DNA from: a virus
Length of the DNA stretch: 20,026 bases
IMG/VR virus record: IMGVR_UViG_3300037961_001489
Location: 1 to 20,026 of that record
Reading direction: 5' to 3' (one strand)
Shown: piece by piece, positions 14,689 to 19,792 of the stretch
How the letters are laid out: the number at the start of each line of letters is the position of its first letter
How positions within the stretch are numbered: position 1 is the stretch's first letter
Translations under genes and position numbers: made by a program
The notes under the pieces: generated by a model
Database searches by the model: none
The model's input: only the letters and a program-made list of their open reading frames with translations
Told to the model about the DNA's origin: nothing

Positions 14689-14813
14689 TGGCTAAATCTT
14701 TGAGCGGACAAAACTTTATCCCTAGCAAACCCAAAAAGACACGTCAAGGGGATGGATCAAATTCACGACCGTCACATAGACGGAAGAAGTATCGTGGACA
14801 AGGAAAACGTTAA
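14688..14813 (+). CDS. Small basic cyanophage-type protein, 41 aa
   Basis: The ATG overlaps the previous TGA, and the gene ends at TAA 14811-14813. The product is 41 aa and very basic: MAKSLSGQNFIPSKPKKTRQ, followed by a Ser/Pro linker and RRKKYRGQGKR. The pattern PSKPKKTRQG with a YRGQG ending is one I associate with short conserved proteins of cyanophages; no function is known to me. The charge would suit nucleic acid or membrane surface binding, but that is inference. It ends the long run of coupled + strand genes. Confidence 0.75.
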   Translation: MAKSLSGQNFIPSKPKKTRQGDGSNSRPSHRRKKYRGQGKR

Positions 14814-14824
14814 TCCCCTTTCCA

Positions 14825-15217
14825 ATGATCAAAACTCTCATTGCGAGTGGTGTCGCCGTTTCAGCAGCTGTGCTGGGATCTCCTGCAATCGCCGGTCCTT
14901 TTTTGAACGTCGAGAATAACGCTGGCTTCCTTGGCGGCGACGGTCTTGACATGGACTTCACCGGCTCCGTGACTGATGTGCACATCGGTTATGAAGGCGG
15001 TGGCGAATTTGCCAGCTACTACATGCAGTTAGGGCCTGCGCTGATTGCGCCTGATGGTGGTTCGGCTGATGTCGAAGCTTCCGGCAAGATTGGCGGTTCT
15101 GTCTTTGTCGATAACGCCAAAAAACTGAGCGTTTACGGCGAGATCAGCTTCATCACTGTGGATGATTTCGACGCTGCCAACCTGGGCACCAAGATTGGCG
15201 CCAAGTGGGCATTTTGA
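14825..15217 (+). CDS. Exported, outer-membrane-like beta protein (cyanophage family)
   Basis: The 130-aa product has a signal peptide (hydrophobic residues ~4-18, cleavage predicted after Ala23 in PAIA-G). The mature part is beta-rich with alternating polar and hydrophobic residues: VTDVHIGYEGG, ASYYMQLGPALI, KIGGSVFVDNAKKLSVYGEI, and the ending GTKIGAKWAF. A terminal Phe with alternating strand pattern is the usual outer membrane beta-barrel signal. Similar small exported proteins occur in cyanophages and marine Synechococcus, by memory. It might alter the infected cell's envelope or be a virion-associated protein. A clear terminator follows it. Its start lacks an obvious Shine-Dalgarno. 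Confidence 0.75.
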   Translation: MIKTLIASGVAVSAAVLGSPAIAGPFLNVENNAGFLGGDGLDMDFTGSVTDVHIGYEGGGEFASYYMQLGPALIAPDGGSADVEASGKIGGSVFVDNAKKLSVYGEISFITVDDFDAANLGTKIGAKWAF

Positions 15218-15252
15218 GTTAGTTTCTGGTTGAACTCCTCACAACAGTTCGC

Positions 15253-15275
15253 GGCCCCTTCACCGGGGCCTTTTT
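15253..15275 (+). terminator. Rho-independent terminator
   Basis: GGCCCC at 15253-15258, a TTCACC loop, GGGGCC at 15265-15270 and five T residues at 15271-15275 form a classic intrinsic terminator after the exported barrel-like gene. The next start codon lies only 3 nt after the T run, so the hairpin occupies the place where that gene's ribosome site would be. Confidence 0.88.
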
Positions 15276-15278
15276 CAT

Positions 15279-15506
15279 ATGCAAAAGCTTTTTAACGTCA
15301 TGGCTGTCGCAGCCTTTGCGATGTCTGGAACGATGGCTGTGAGTGGCGTGCTGTTTTATAGCCGCATTCCATCGTTGACCAAGAAATACATCAGCGACCT
15401 GAAGACTGAGCTGACCAAGGCAGTTTTAGATCAGGTGCCTGTTCCGGAGATCCCTGAGATGCCGGAGTTGCCTAAGGCCACTGGACCTGCAATTCCACTG
15501 CCTTGA
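15279..15506 (+). CDS. Small membrane protein with proline-rich PEIPE tail (cyanophage family)
   Basis: The product is 75 aa. It starts MQKLFNVMAVAAFAMSG and has one hydrophobic segment (~residues 5-28), a charged helix KKYISDLKTELTKAVLDQ, and a Pro-rich end VPEIPEMPELPKATGPAIPL. Very similar proteins exist in cyanophages, where I recall them beside a larger PEIPEI protein; here that partner begins at 16070 after an interruption. The gene probably acts at the inner membrane or in the virion. The ATG sits 3 nt past the terminator's T run, and the only G-rich stretch is the stem GGGG ~9 nt upstream, so its translation signal is unusual. Confidence 0.72.
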   Translation: MQKLFNVMAVAAFAMSGTMAVSGVLFYSRIPSLTKKYISDLKTELTKAVLDQVPVPEIPEMPELPKATGPAIPLP

Positions 15507-15514
15507 CACAAGAA

Positions 15515-15535
15515 AACCCCGCCTAGGACGGGGTT
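15515..15535 (-). terminator. Hairpin terminator, probably for the minus-strand gene, perhaps bidirectional
   Basis: AACCCCG at 15515-15521, a 7-base loop and CGGGGTT at 15529-15535 form a strong stem. On the minus strand it is followed by TTCTTG, making TTTTCTT with the stem end, a good T run. On the plus strand it is followed by CTCAGG, a poorer tail. It could therefore end the leftward transcript from 16071 and also the small membrane gene. Confidence 0.7.
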
Positions 15536-15777
15536 CTCAGGTGCCGACGCTCTAGCAGAACAGAGGCTGATCTAACAGCTTGGGAACTAGGTCTAGCGTG
15601 ATGCTTGTCAGAGTTGCTTTGACCACGGCCAGCCTGCATCACGGCTGACGGGAGTTCAAAACTGACAACCTGGCCTACAGGGAGCACAACTGGCCTAAAA
15701 CGGACATCTTGCGATGGCTGGATTAGGAGAGCCGTGGAGGCTGTAGGAGAGGTATGCCCTTTATAGCACAGGAAAAA
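15536..15777. other. Intergenic stretch with possible structured element
   Basis: No convincing gene is seen. ACGCT at 15547-15551 can pair with AGCGT at 15595-15599, enclosing a small GCTG/CAGC hairpin (15666-15669-style pairing at 15566-15569 with 15576-15579). CTGGCCTA-type octamers occur at 15670-15677 and 15690-15697, and once in reverse near 18646. A purine-rich AGGAG at 15745-15749 precedes an ATG at 15754 that opens a 39-codon frame antisense to the wedge gene. Any of these could be regulatory; none is proven. Confidence 0.35.
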
Positions 15778-16071
15778 TCAGGTCACCATCTTGGTGTTGG
15801 CGGTTTCGTCATTTTCAGTTTCGCTGGTCCCACTTACAGGGTCACTTACGGGGTCACTTACGGGGTCACTTAAAATTGCAAGCCAATCTCTGAGCGCAGC
15901 TCCCGTAGGCGTTGAAGGCGGCCAGCGCACAAATCTAAGTAGCTGCTTCGGGTCAGTGAACAGCATTGAAGAATTGCCAGATCTGCAGACATAGACAAGC
16001 GGCGGTCCTTCTCTGTGCTTGGTAGCTTCAATCCAGAGCTGACCTGCTGTAAACCGTTCGCCTGTTTTCAT
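15778..16071 (-). CDS. Minus-strand gene of unknown function with SDPV repeats
   Basis: This 97-aa protein is read leftwards, starting at ATG 16071. It begins MKTGERFTAGQLWIEATKHR and has PLVYVCRSGNSSMLFTDPKQ, then LLRFVRWPPSTPTGAALRDW. That is a compact alpha/beta fold pattern I cannot name. The C-terminus has three SDPV repeats, encoded by a 12-nt DNA repeat, then an acidic Thr-rich tail. It lies in the opposite direction between two forward genes that I recall as neighbours in other cyanophages, and it ends upstream of a leftward terminator. Its ATG overlaps the ATG of the divergent forward gene. The composition is gene-like, but no homologue is recognised and its function is open. Confidence 0.68.
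   Translation of the reverse strand: MKTGERFTAGQLWIEATKHREGPPLVYVCRSGNSSMLFTDPKQLLRFVRWPPSTPTGAALRDWLAILSDPVSDPVSDPVSGTSETENDETANTKMVT
15829..15874. repeat. Tandem 12-nt repeat encoding SDPV units
   Basis: The unit GGTCACTTACGG is present about three to four times in a row (15829-15874), with the first and last copies slightly altered. On the minus strand it encodes the SDPV repeats of the 97-aa protein. Such short in-frame repeats change copy number easily by slippage, so length variation between related phages would be expected. Confidence 0.85.
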
Positions 16072-16744
16072 GCCAGAGATTCCGGAGATTGGTATTGGAA
16101 CGATAGGCGTGCCAGAAATCCCAGAGCATCAAGTCATTCCACCGCCAAGGTTGCCATCAGAGCCGCCAGTGACATTGATGCTGGGCTTCCCTGTTGCAGA
16201 CATGCCCGGTGGTGAGATCCCACACTATGAGGCGTTGGATTTTACGCCTGGGCGGCATACGCACCAAACAACAAAGCCGCCAAATCCTGGGGAAGAGAAA
16301 AAACCGGCTGAGCCGAAACAGCCGGTTACCGCACCCCTGCCAGCTGCGCCTAATTCAGCTGACACTCCAAAGGTAGAGCCAGAATTGCCATGTCCTCCAA
16401 TATCCGCTTTACCTATAGGTGCACAAAACAAAACTCAAACTGCTGTCATCATTGGTTACGAGATGGTGGATGGGACGTGTGAACCACAACTCAAGCCGTT
16501 GGACTTACCAACGATCATCGGCAATTATCTTCCTGCTCCGGGCCTTGTCACTACGACTGCGACTGTTGCTGCGGTGGCGACTACGGCGGCCATTCTCGCG
16601 AGACCTTTAGGGGACATTCTGCTCAAAGCCGTCAAACCCGTCGTCAAAAAGACGATCAAGAAGATCAAGGAGAAGATGGGGAAGAAAGTTGCTGTTGAGT
16701 CTGCTTGGGAGAGACGGAAGTTTCAGCGGTCTTTACGGAAGTAG
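16070..16744 (+). CDS. Proline-rich, membrane-anchored PEIPE protein (cyanophage family)
   Basis: The product is 224 aa. It begins MPEIPEIGIGTIGVPEIPEH and continues with Pro-rich segments (PPPRLPSEPPVTLMLGFPVA, then PNPGEEKKPAEPKQPVTAPL) to about residue 115. It then has a Cys-containing folded part (TAVIIGYEMVDGTCEPQLKP), one membrane segment (~158-178, TTTATVAAVATTAAILARPL), and a strongly basic end (VKKTIKKIKEKMGKKV). The family is one I associate with cyanophages; an envelope or virion role is likely, and no function is established to my knowledge. Its ATG overlaps that of the leftward wedge gene, and no Shine-Dalgarno is seen. Its last 80 nt overlap the 3' end of the convergent minus-strand gene. 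Confidence 0.75.
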   Translation: MPEIPEIGIGTIGVPEIPEHQVIPPPRLPSEPPVTLMLGFPVADMPGGEIPHYEALDFTPGRHTHQTTKPPNPGEEKKPAEPKQPVTAPLPAAPNSADTPKVEPELPCPPISALPIGAQNKTQTAVIIGYEMVDGTCEPQLKPLDLPTIIGNYLPAPGLVTTTATVAAVATTAAILARPLGDILLKAVKPVVKKTIKKIKEKMGKKVAVESAWERRKFQRSLRK

Positions 16745-17396
16745 GGATTGAGTGCGTGTGGGGCGGCAGATTGCCTGGCGGATTGCTTAGGACAACATCA
16801 GCGCAGATTCCACGGTATGGACTTTTGGGGTGAAAACTGATGCCCTTGCGGAGCAGCTCGCCGCAGTTCTTGAGTCTTGCTATCTCGTGATTAAGCCTTT
16901 TGTCCGCGAGTTGCTGCTCTAAAAGCGCCACTTGCTTTTCTGCCGCTCGATGGCAGCTTTTGATATGAGCGCGATCTAATGGGATTGAAATCGTCGCAGT
17001 GATTCCGCCGTTAATCGAGTAGTTGCTTTTTTGCCCCGTCCGAATCGGACGATAATAAAGGATATGGCCCGGATTATCGGGCCTGCCATCCGGGATGGCA
17101 ATGCCATCCTCATCAAACGCGCCAATGAGATCGAGATTGTCATAGACAGGCTCGTCGTAGTAGGACTCGTAAGGTTTGGCCCAGCTGGTTGTTGTACTGA
17201 GGAAAGGACTGATTGTCAGGCTTGTTCCTTGACAGCTGAAGTTGCCGTATTGATAGACAAAGTTTTTGCCAGGCACAACCTGCACAGCCTGATTGGTGAC
17301 TGAGCCAGAGCTGTTTGCGACTGGAGCGGCAGTGCTTGAAACCTGTGCCTGCGCAGGAGCGGAAAGCAGCAGAAGCGTTGCTATGACTCGCTTCAT
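16665..17396 (-). CDS. Exported protein, MKRV type (cyanophage family), last gene of minus-strand operon
   Basis: This 243-aa protein has a signal peptide (MKRVIATLLLLSAPAQA, cleavage after Ala17). Mature features are GSVTNQAVQVVPGKNFVYQY, NFSCQGTSLTISPF, a loop region rich in Tyr and Asp (YESYYDEPVYDN), ATISIPLDRAHIKSCHRAAE, and a coiled coil LLEQQLADKRLNHEIARLKN. It then has CGELLRKGISFHPKSPYRG with a third Cys pair. The ending is Ser/Thr/Pro/Gln-rich. Related proteins occur in cyanophages, as I recall, ending near ICADV; the extra tail here runs over the 3' end of the convergent gene. The ATG overlaps the stop of the next gene upstream in the operon by 4 nt. It is exported to the periplasm or surface; its role is unknown. 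Confidence 0.75.
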   Translation of the reverse strand: MKRVIATLLLLSAPAQAQVSSTAAPVANSSGSVTNQAVQVVPGKNFVYQYGNFSCQGTSLTISPFLSTTTSWAKPYESYYDEPVYDNLDLIGAFDEDGIAIPDGRPDNPGHILYYRPIRTGQKSNYSINGGITATISIPLDRAHIKSCHRAAEKQVALLEQQLADKRLNHEIARLKNCGELLRKGISFHPKSPYRGICADVVLSNPPGNLPPHTHSIPTSVKTAETSVSPKQTQQQLSSPSSP

Positions 17397-17842
17397 TGCG
17401 TAAAAGTGCTGAGCGTATCCGTGAGGGATTCGATGTCAGTGGTGCGGTTTATGACGGTGTGATTTGTAAGCCCTGGGCCGTTGAGCGTTTCAACGAATTG
17501 AAAGGATGCACCTTGCTCAACAATTTTCCAGTCTGGTTTGCTTGCTGGATTAAGCCCTGTCCATTGGCTTCCGACGCCATTCAAGCTATGCGTTGTTTTC
17601 GTCAGTTTGTGTGGGGCGATGACGCCACCAATTGGTTTAATGTTTGTGCCGCTGACAGTTAGCTCATAGCCGGTCCGATAGTCGTAGGAGTTGATGGTCT
17701 CAGTTATCTTCTGCGTCGTCGTTGTGGTTGATTTTAAGGACCCCTGCTGGAACGAGGGTACGACTGGGATTGACTTTGCTTCTGGAGCGGCAAGGGCGAT
17801 AACAGAGAACACGCCCCATGTGATCCAAATTGCAGCCCACAT
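17393..17842 (-). CDS. Exported protein, MWAAIW type (cyanophage family)
   Basis: The product is 149 aa with an N-terminal hydrophobic signal (MWAAIWITWGVFSVIALA, cleavage probably after Ala18). The mature part is Thr/Ser-rich with VVPSFQQGSLKSTTTTTQKI, YDYRTGYELTVSGTNI, HSLNGVGSQWTGLNPAS, and ASFQFVETLNGPGLTNHTVI, and ends in DTLSTFTQ. This beta-rich, low-charge pattern matches a cyanophage family found next to the MKRV and MKRT types, by memory. It overlaps its upstream neighbour by one base (stop 17842 side) and the downstream gene by 4 nt, so all are coupled. Function is unknown; an envelope or virion-decorating role is possible. Confidence 0.75.
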   Translation of the reverse strand: MWAAIWITWGVFSVIALAAPEAKSIPVVPSFQQGSLKSTTTTTQKITETINSYDYRTGYELTVSGTNIKPIGGVIAPHKLTKTTHSLNGVGSQWTGLNPASKPDWKIVEQGASFQFVETLNGPGLTNHTVINRTTDIESLTDTLSTFTQ

Positions 17843-18336
17843 TATTTGATCGTTAGCTCTTGGATGACTTGTCCGATCGCGGACGTGCCAGCGCCACCAG
17901 CAGTGATTGTAAGAGCACCACCAGTATCAATAGTTCCACCGAGGTTGCCTGCAACACCTCCGCTAGTGGTAGTCACTGAACCAAAAGCGGGCAAGGCTGG
18001 AACTACTCCCGAGGTGACTGTTGTTGAGAGGACGCTTGGGACGCCATCTCCTTCGATGTATGACTCTGCATACGAAAAGCTGTCACCAGCAGTAGTAACG
18101 CTAAAAGCGCCAGGAGTGTAACCAAGAGCAGTGCCGGCAGTGTGTGACCCCAAAGAAGGCACAGTGTCCAGAGTGACGTTAGAGCCAGATACTGCCAGCG
18201 AGCTTGGAACGCGGCTGGCGACTGATCCCGCTCCATCGACTGTCAGCTGAATGCTTGAGTGAATTTTTGATGTGATGTCTGCCTGGGCAGGCAATCCCAA
18301 AAGTGTCACGCCCAATACCAAGAGTGTGCGTTTCAT
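17842..18336 (-). CDS. Exported protein, MKRT type, Gly/Ser/Thr-rich (cyanophage family)
   Basis: This 164-aa protein has a signal peptide ending in LPAQA (cleavage after Ala19). The mature chain starts DITSKIHSSIQLTVDGAGSV and is Ser/Thr/Gly/Val-rich with no Cys: SSLAVSGSNVTLDT, GAFSVTTAGDSFSYAESYIE, PALPAFGSVTTTSGG, and LTITAGGAGTSAIGQVIQEL. The pattern suggests a beta-helix or adhesin-like repeat fold. It overlaps the membrane protein gene upstream by 4 nt and the next gene by 1 nt. Related proteins sit in the same cluster in cyanophages, as I recall. It is exported; its role is unknown. Confidence 0.75.
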   Translation of the reverse strand: MKRTLLVLGVTLLGLPAQADITSKIHSSIQLTVDGAGSVASRVPSSLAVSGSNVTLDTVPSLGSHTAGTALGYTPGAFSVTTAGDSFSYAESYIEGDGVPSVLSTTVTSGVVPALPAFGSVTTTSGGVAGNLGGTIDTGGALTITAGGAGTSAIGQVIQELTIK

Positions 18337-18614
18337 TTGATGCCAGCCTTGGAGTCTTTGTTATCCACGATAACGCCGTTCTCCTCTTTCTTTTTCTTGT
18401 TGAGCTTGCCTAAAGCTGGCGTGTAAGTAGCTGCAGTCCCAGTAAGCAAGCTGGCCGGGAAAGTCGGATCGACAGCTTGCGAGAAAATACCAAGGTAATT
18501 GGCGGTCAAGATGCCCATCGACCACAGCAGGATTGTGACTCGAACAACGTCACCAAGCCAAGAATGCGATTGATCGTCTTGTTCCTCTGCCTTGGACTGC
18601 GGTGTTTCTGCCAT
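18333..18614 (-). CDS. Single-pass membrane protein, first gene of minus-strand operon (cyanophage family)
   Basis: The product is 93 aa. It has an acidic N-terminus (MAETPQSKAEEQDDQSHSW), one membrane segment (~26-44, TILLWSMGILTANYLGIF), a conserved-looking part DPTFPASLLTGTAATYTPAL, and a lysine-rich tail GKLNKKKKEENG. The short length, single membrane helix and charged tail are compatible with a holin-like or anchor protein, but this is inference only. It heads the leftward operon followed by three exported proteins. Its start lies 42 nt from the divergent gene at 18657, across a palindrome. Confidence 0.75.
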   Translation of the reverse strand: MAETPQSKAEEQDDQSHSWLGDVVRVTILLWSMGILTANYLGIFSQAVDPTFPASLLTGTAATYTPALGKLNKKKKEENGVIVDNKDSKAGIK

Positions 18615-18631
18615 GGCGCAACAGAGCTACC

Positions 18632-18644
18632 GTTACAGGGTAAC
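18632..18644. promoter_or_regulatory. Perfect palindrome in divergent intergenic gap, possible operator
   Basis: GTTAC AGG GTAAC is a perfect inverted repeat of 5-bp arms. It lies in the 42-nt gap (18615-18656) between divergent gene starts, the expected place for an operator controlling both. No clear -35/-10 pair was found in the gap. The nearby TAGGCCAG (18646-18653) is the reverse of the CTGGCCTA octamers at 15670 and 15690. Confidence 0.4.
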
Positions 18645-18656
18645 TAGGCCAGGCCA

Positions 18657-18830
18657 ATGCTTCTAATCCTCAAGCCTGTGTTGATGACCATGTGGAAATC
18701 ACGGGCCTTCAAAGAACTGATTGTCGCGATGTGCGAGAAGGTTGTATCGCGGACCGACAACGATTTGGATGATCTGGCTGTCAAGCACCTGCGTGACCTG
18801 CTGTTGCCTGACACAAGGATTGAAAAGTGA
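18657..18830 (+). CDS. Small conserved cyanophage-type protein, 57 aa
   Basis: The ATG at 18657 opens a 57-codon frame ending at TGA 18828-18830, 3 nt before the peptidase gene. The product starts MLLILKPVLMTMWKSRAFKE with a hydrophobic first ~12 residues, then a helical, acidic part DNDLDDLAVKHLRDLLLP. I associate it with a small family in cyanophages, function unknown. Its N-terminus is too short for a full membrane span but could be a peripheral helix. Tight spacing with the peptidase gene suggests one transcript and perhaps a shared lysis-related job (inference). Confidence 0.72.
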   Translation: MLLILKPVLMTMWKSRAFKELIVAMCEKVVSRTDNDLDDLAVKHLRDLLLPDTRIEK

Positions 18831-18833
18831 GCG

Positions 18834-19580
18834 ATGTCCGCCATCATCCAACTGATACTGCTGTTGGGGTTAGGCGTGCTGTCTCTTCTGCCGTTTTTTG
18901 AACGCTTTTCTAAAGATGCGCCCCACCGCATGGCTGCTGTTAAACAGCTTGAGGAGTCCATGCCGCCGGAACTTCTACAAGAGGATGCAGAGTGGTTCCA
19001 GGCTTGGAAGGCGAGCGGGTATGACCAAGAGGTCTACATGCCGTACTTCAAACAACTCGACAACAAAACAGGCACTGGAAGAAGGGAGTGCTTCTCGTCA
19101 GCGTCGGCGATGGTGGCGTCTTTTTATTCCAAAGTTAAGACGGATGATGAATACAATGAGATCAGGGCTAAGTTTGGGGACACCACGTCAGTAAAAGCTC
19201 AGCTGGCAGCTTTACGCAGCCTTGGCCTTGAGGCTGAGTTCCGCAAAGACGGCAATGCTGAAATGGTTGAGCTGGAGATTGAAAACGGCAGGCCGGTCTT
19301 AGTGGCTTATCTGTCAGAGGGCAACATGCTTTTGGGCGAGCCACCAATGTGCAACGGCTTGGGATGCGGCCATTGGGCGGTGATTTCTGGGTACTCACAA
19401 AAAAACAGCGATGATCCTCTTTGGATACTTCAAGACCCCCGTGGTTTCCCTGAGATGGAAAAGGGTGGCTGGTCAAACCCGCATCTAGGTCGCAATGTTC
19501 GAGTGAGGCAGGCTGCTTTCAAGCCACGCTGGGAGGCTGAGGGTGATTCGACGGGATGGGTGATTCTCGTTAATGAGTGA
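18834..19580 (+). CDS. Membrane-anchored C39-like cysteine peptidase, possible endolysin
   Basis: This 248-aa protein has an N-terminal hydrophobic anchor (residues ~3-21, AIIQLILLLGLGVLSLLPFF), then a charged linker and a peptidase C39-like fold. The catalytic triad is visible as Cys86 in GRRECFSSASAMVASFY, His180 in GCGHWAVISGYS and Asp201 in ILQDPRGF. Related C39-like proteins with PYF.Q.DN and CFSS patterns occur in marine phages and are sometimes proposed as endolysins. The uncleaved, Gly/Leu-rich first segment suggests a signal-anchor enzyme held in the inner membrane. Bacteriocin-type processing of a leader is the alternative activity of the family. A membrane gene overlaps its end (ATG 19573). 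Confidence 0.82.
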   Translation: MSAIIQLILLLGLGVLSLLPFFERFSKDAPHRMAAVKQLEESMPPELLQEDAEWFQAWKASGYDQEVYMPYFKQLDNKTGTGRRECFSSASAMVASFYSKVKTDDEYNEIRAKFGDTTSVKAQLAALRSLGLEAEFRKDGNAEMVELEIENGRPVLVAYLSEGNMLLGEPPMCNGLGCGHWAVISGYSQKNSDDPLWILQDPRGFPEMEKGGWSNPHLGRNVRVRQAAFKPRWEAEGDSTGWVILVNE

Positions 19581-19770
19581 TCTGTACTGGATCTGGGCGT
19601 TTATCAGTGCCTTTTGGACAACTATTGTTGTGCAGTGCGCCAAGCCTATGAACTGGGATCAATGCTCAAGGGTTGATGATTGGCTGATTCCTTGGGTGCG
19701 CGACGTGACAGAGATGCACCAAAAAGGTGCCTATCACACCGAAAAGAAAATCCTGGGGCAAGCTAAGTAG
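19573..19770 (+). CDS. Small membrane protein after the peptidase, 65 aa
   Basis: The ATG lies 8 nt inside the peptidase gene. The product has one Trp-rich membrane segment near its start (LYWIWAFISAFWTTIVV, ~4-20), then a soluble part with two Cys and PMNWDQCSRVDDWLIPWVRD, and a polar end KGAYHTEKKIL. A single membrane segment, short length and overlap with a likely lysis enzyme would fit a holin-like or regulatory partner, but no family was recognised. Most of the chain would face one side of the membrane. Confidence 0.65.
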   Translation: MSDLYWIWAFISAFWTTIVVQCAKPMNWDQCSRVDDWLIPWVRDVTEMHQKGAYHTEKKILGQAK

Positions 19771-19792
19771 GATTGCTTTTTGCTCTTTAAGA

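Noticed and set aside
15523-15639. Arg/Ser-rich minus-strand frame of about 38 codons in the intergenic stretch
   Set aside because: It ends inside the terminator hairpin, its composition looks random, and there is no clear ribosome site.
15640-15670. GGGAGTTCAAAAC as a tRNA T-loop
   Set aside because: No matching acceptor, anticodon or D arms could be found around it.
15829-15874. 12-nt repeats as a CRISPR array or origin iterons
   Set aside because: The units are too short and directly adjacent without spacers, and they encode in-frame SDPV repeats.
16641-16656. TCGTC-AAAAA-GACGA hairpin as a terminator for the Pro-rich gene
   Set aside because: It lies inside coding sequence, has a weak 5-bp stem and lacks a T run.
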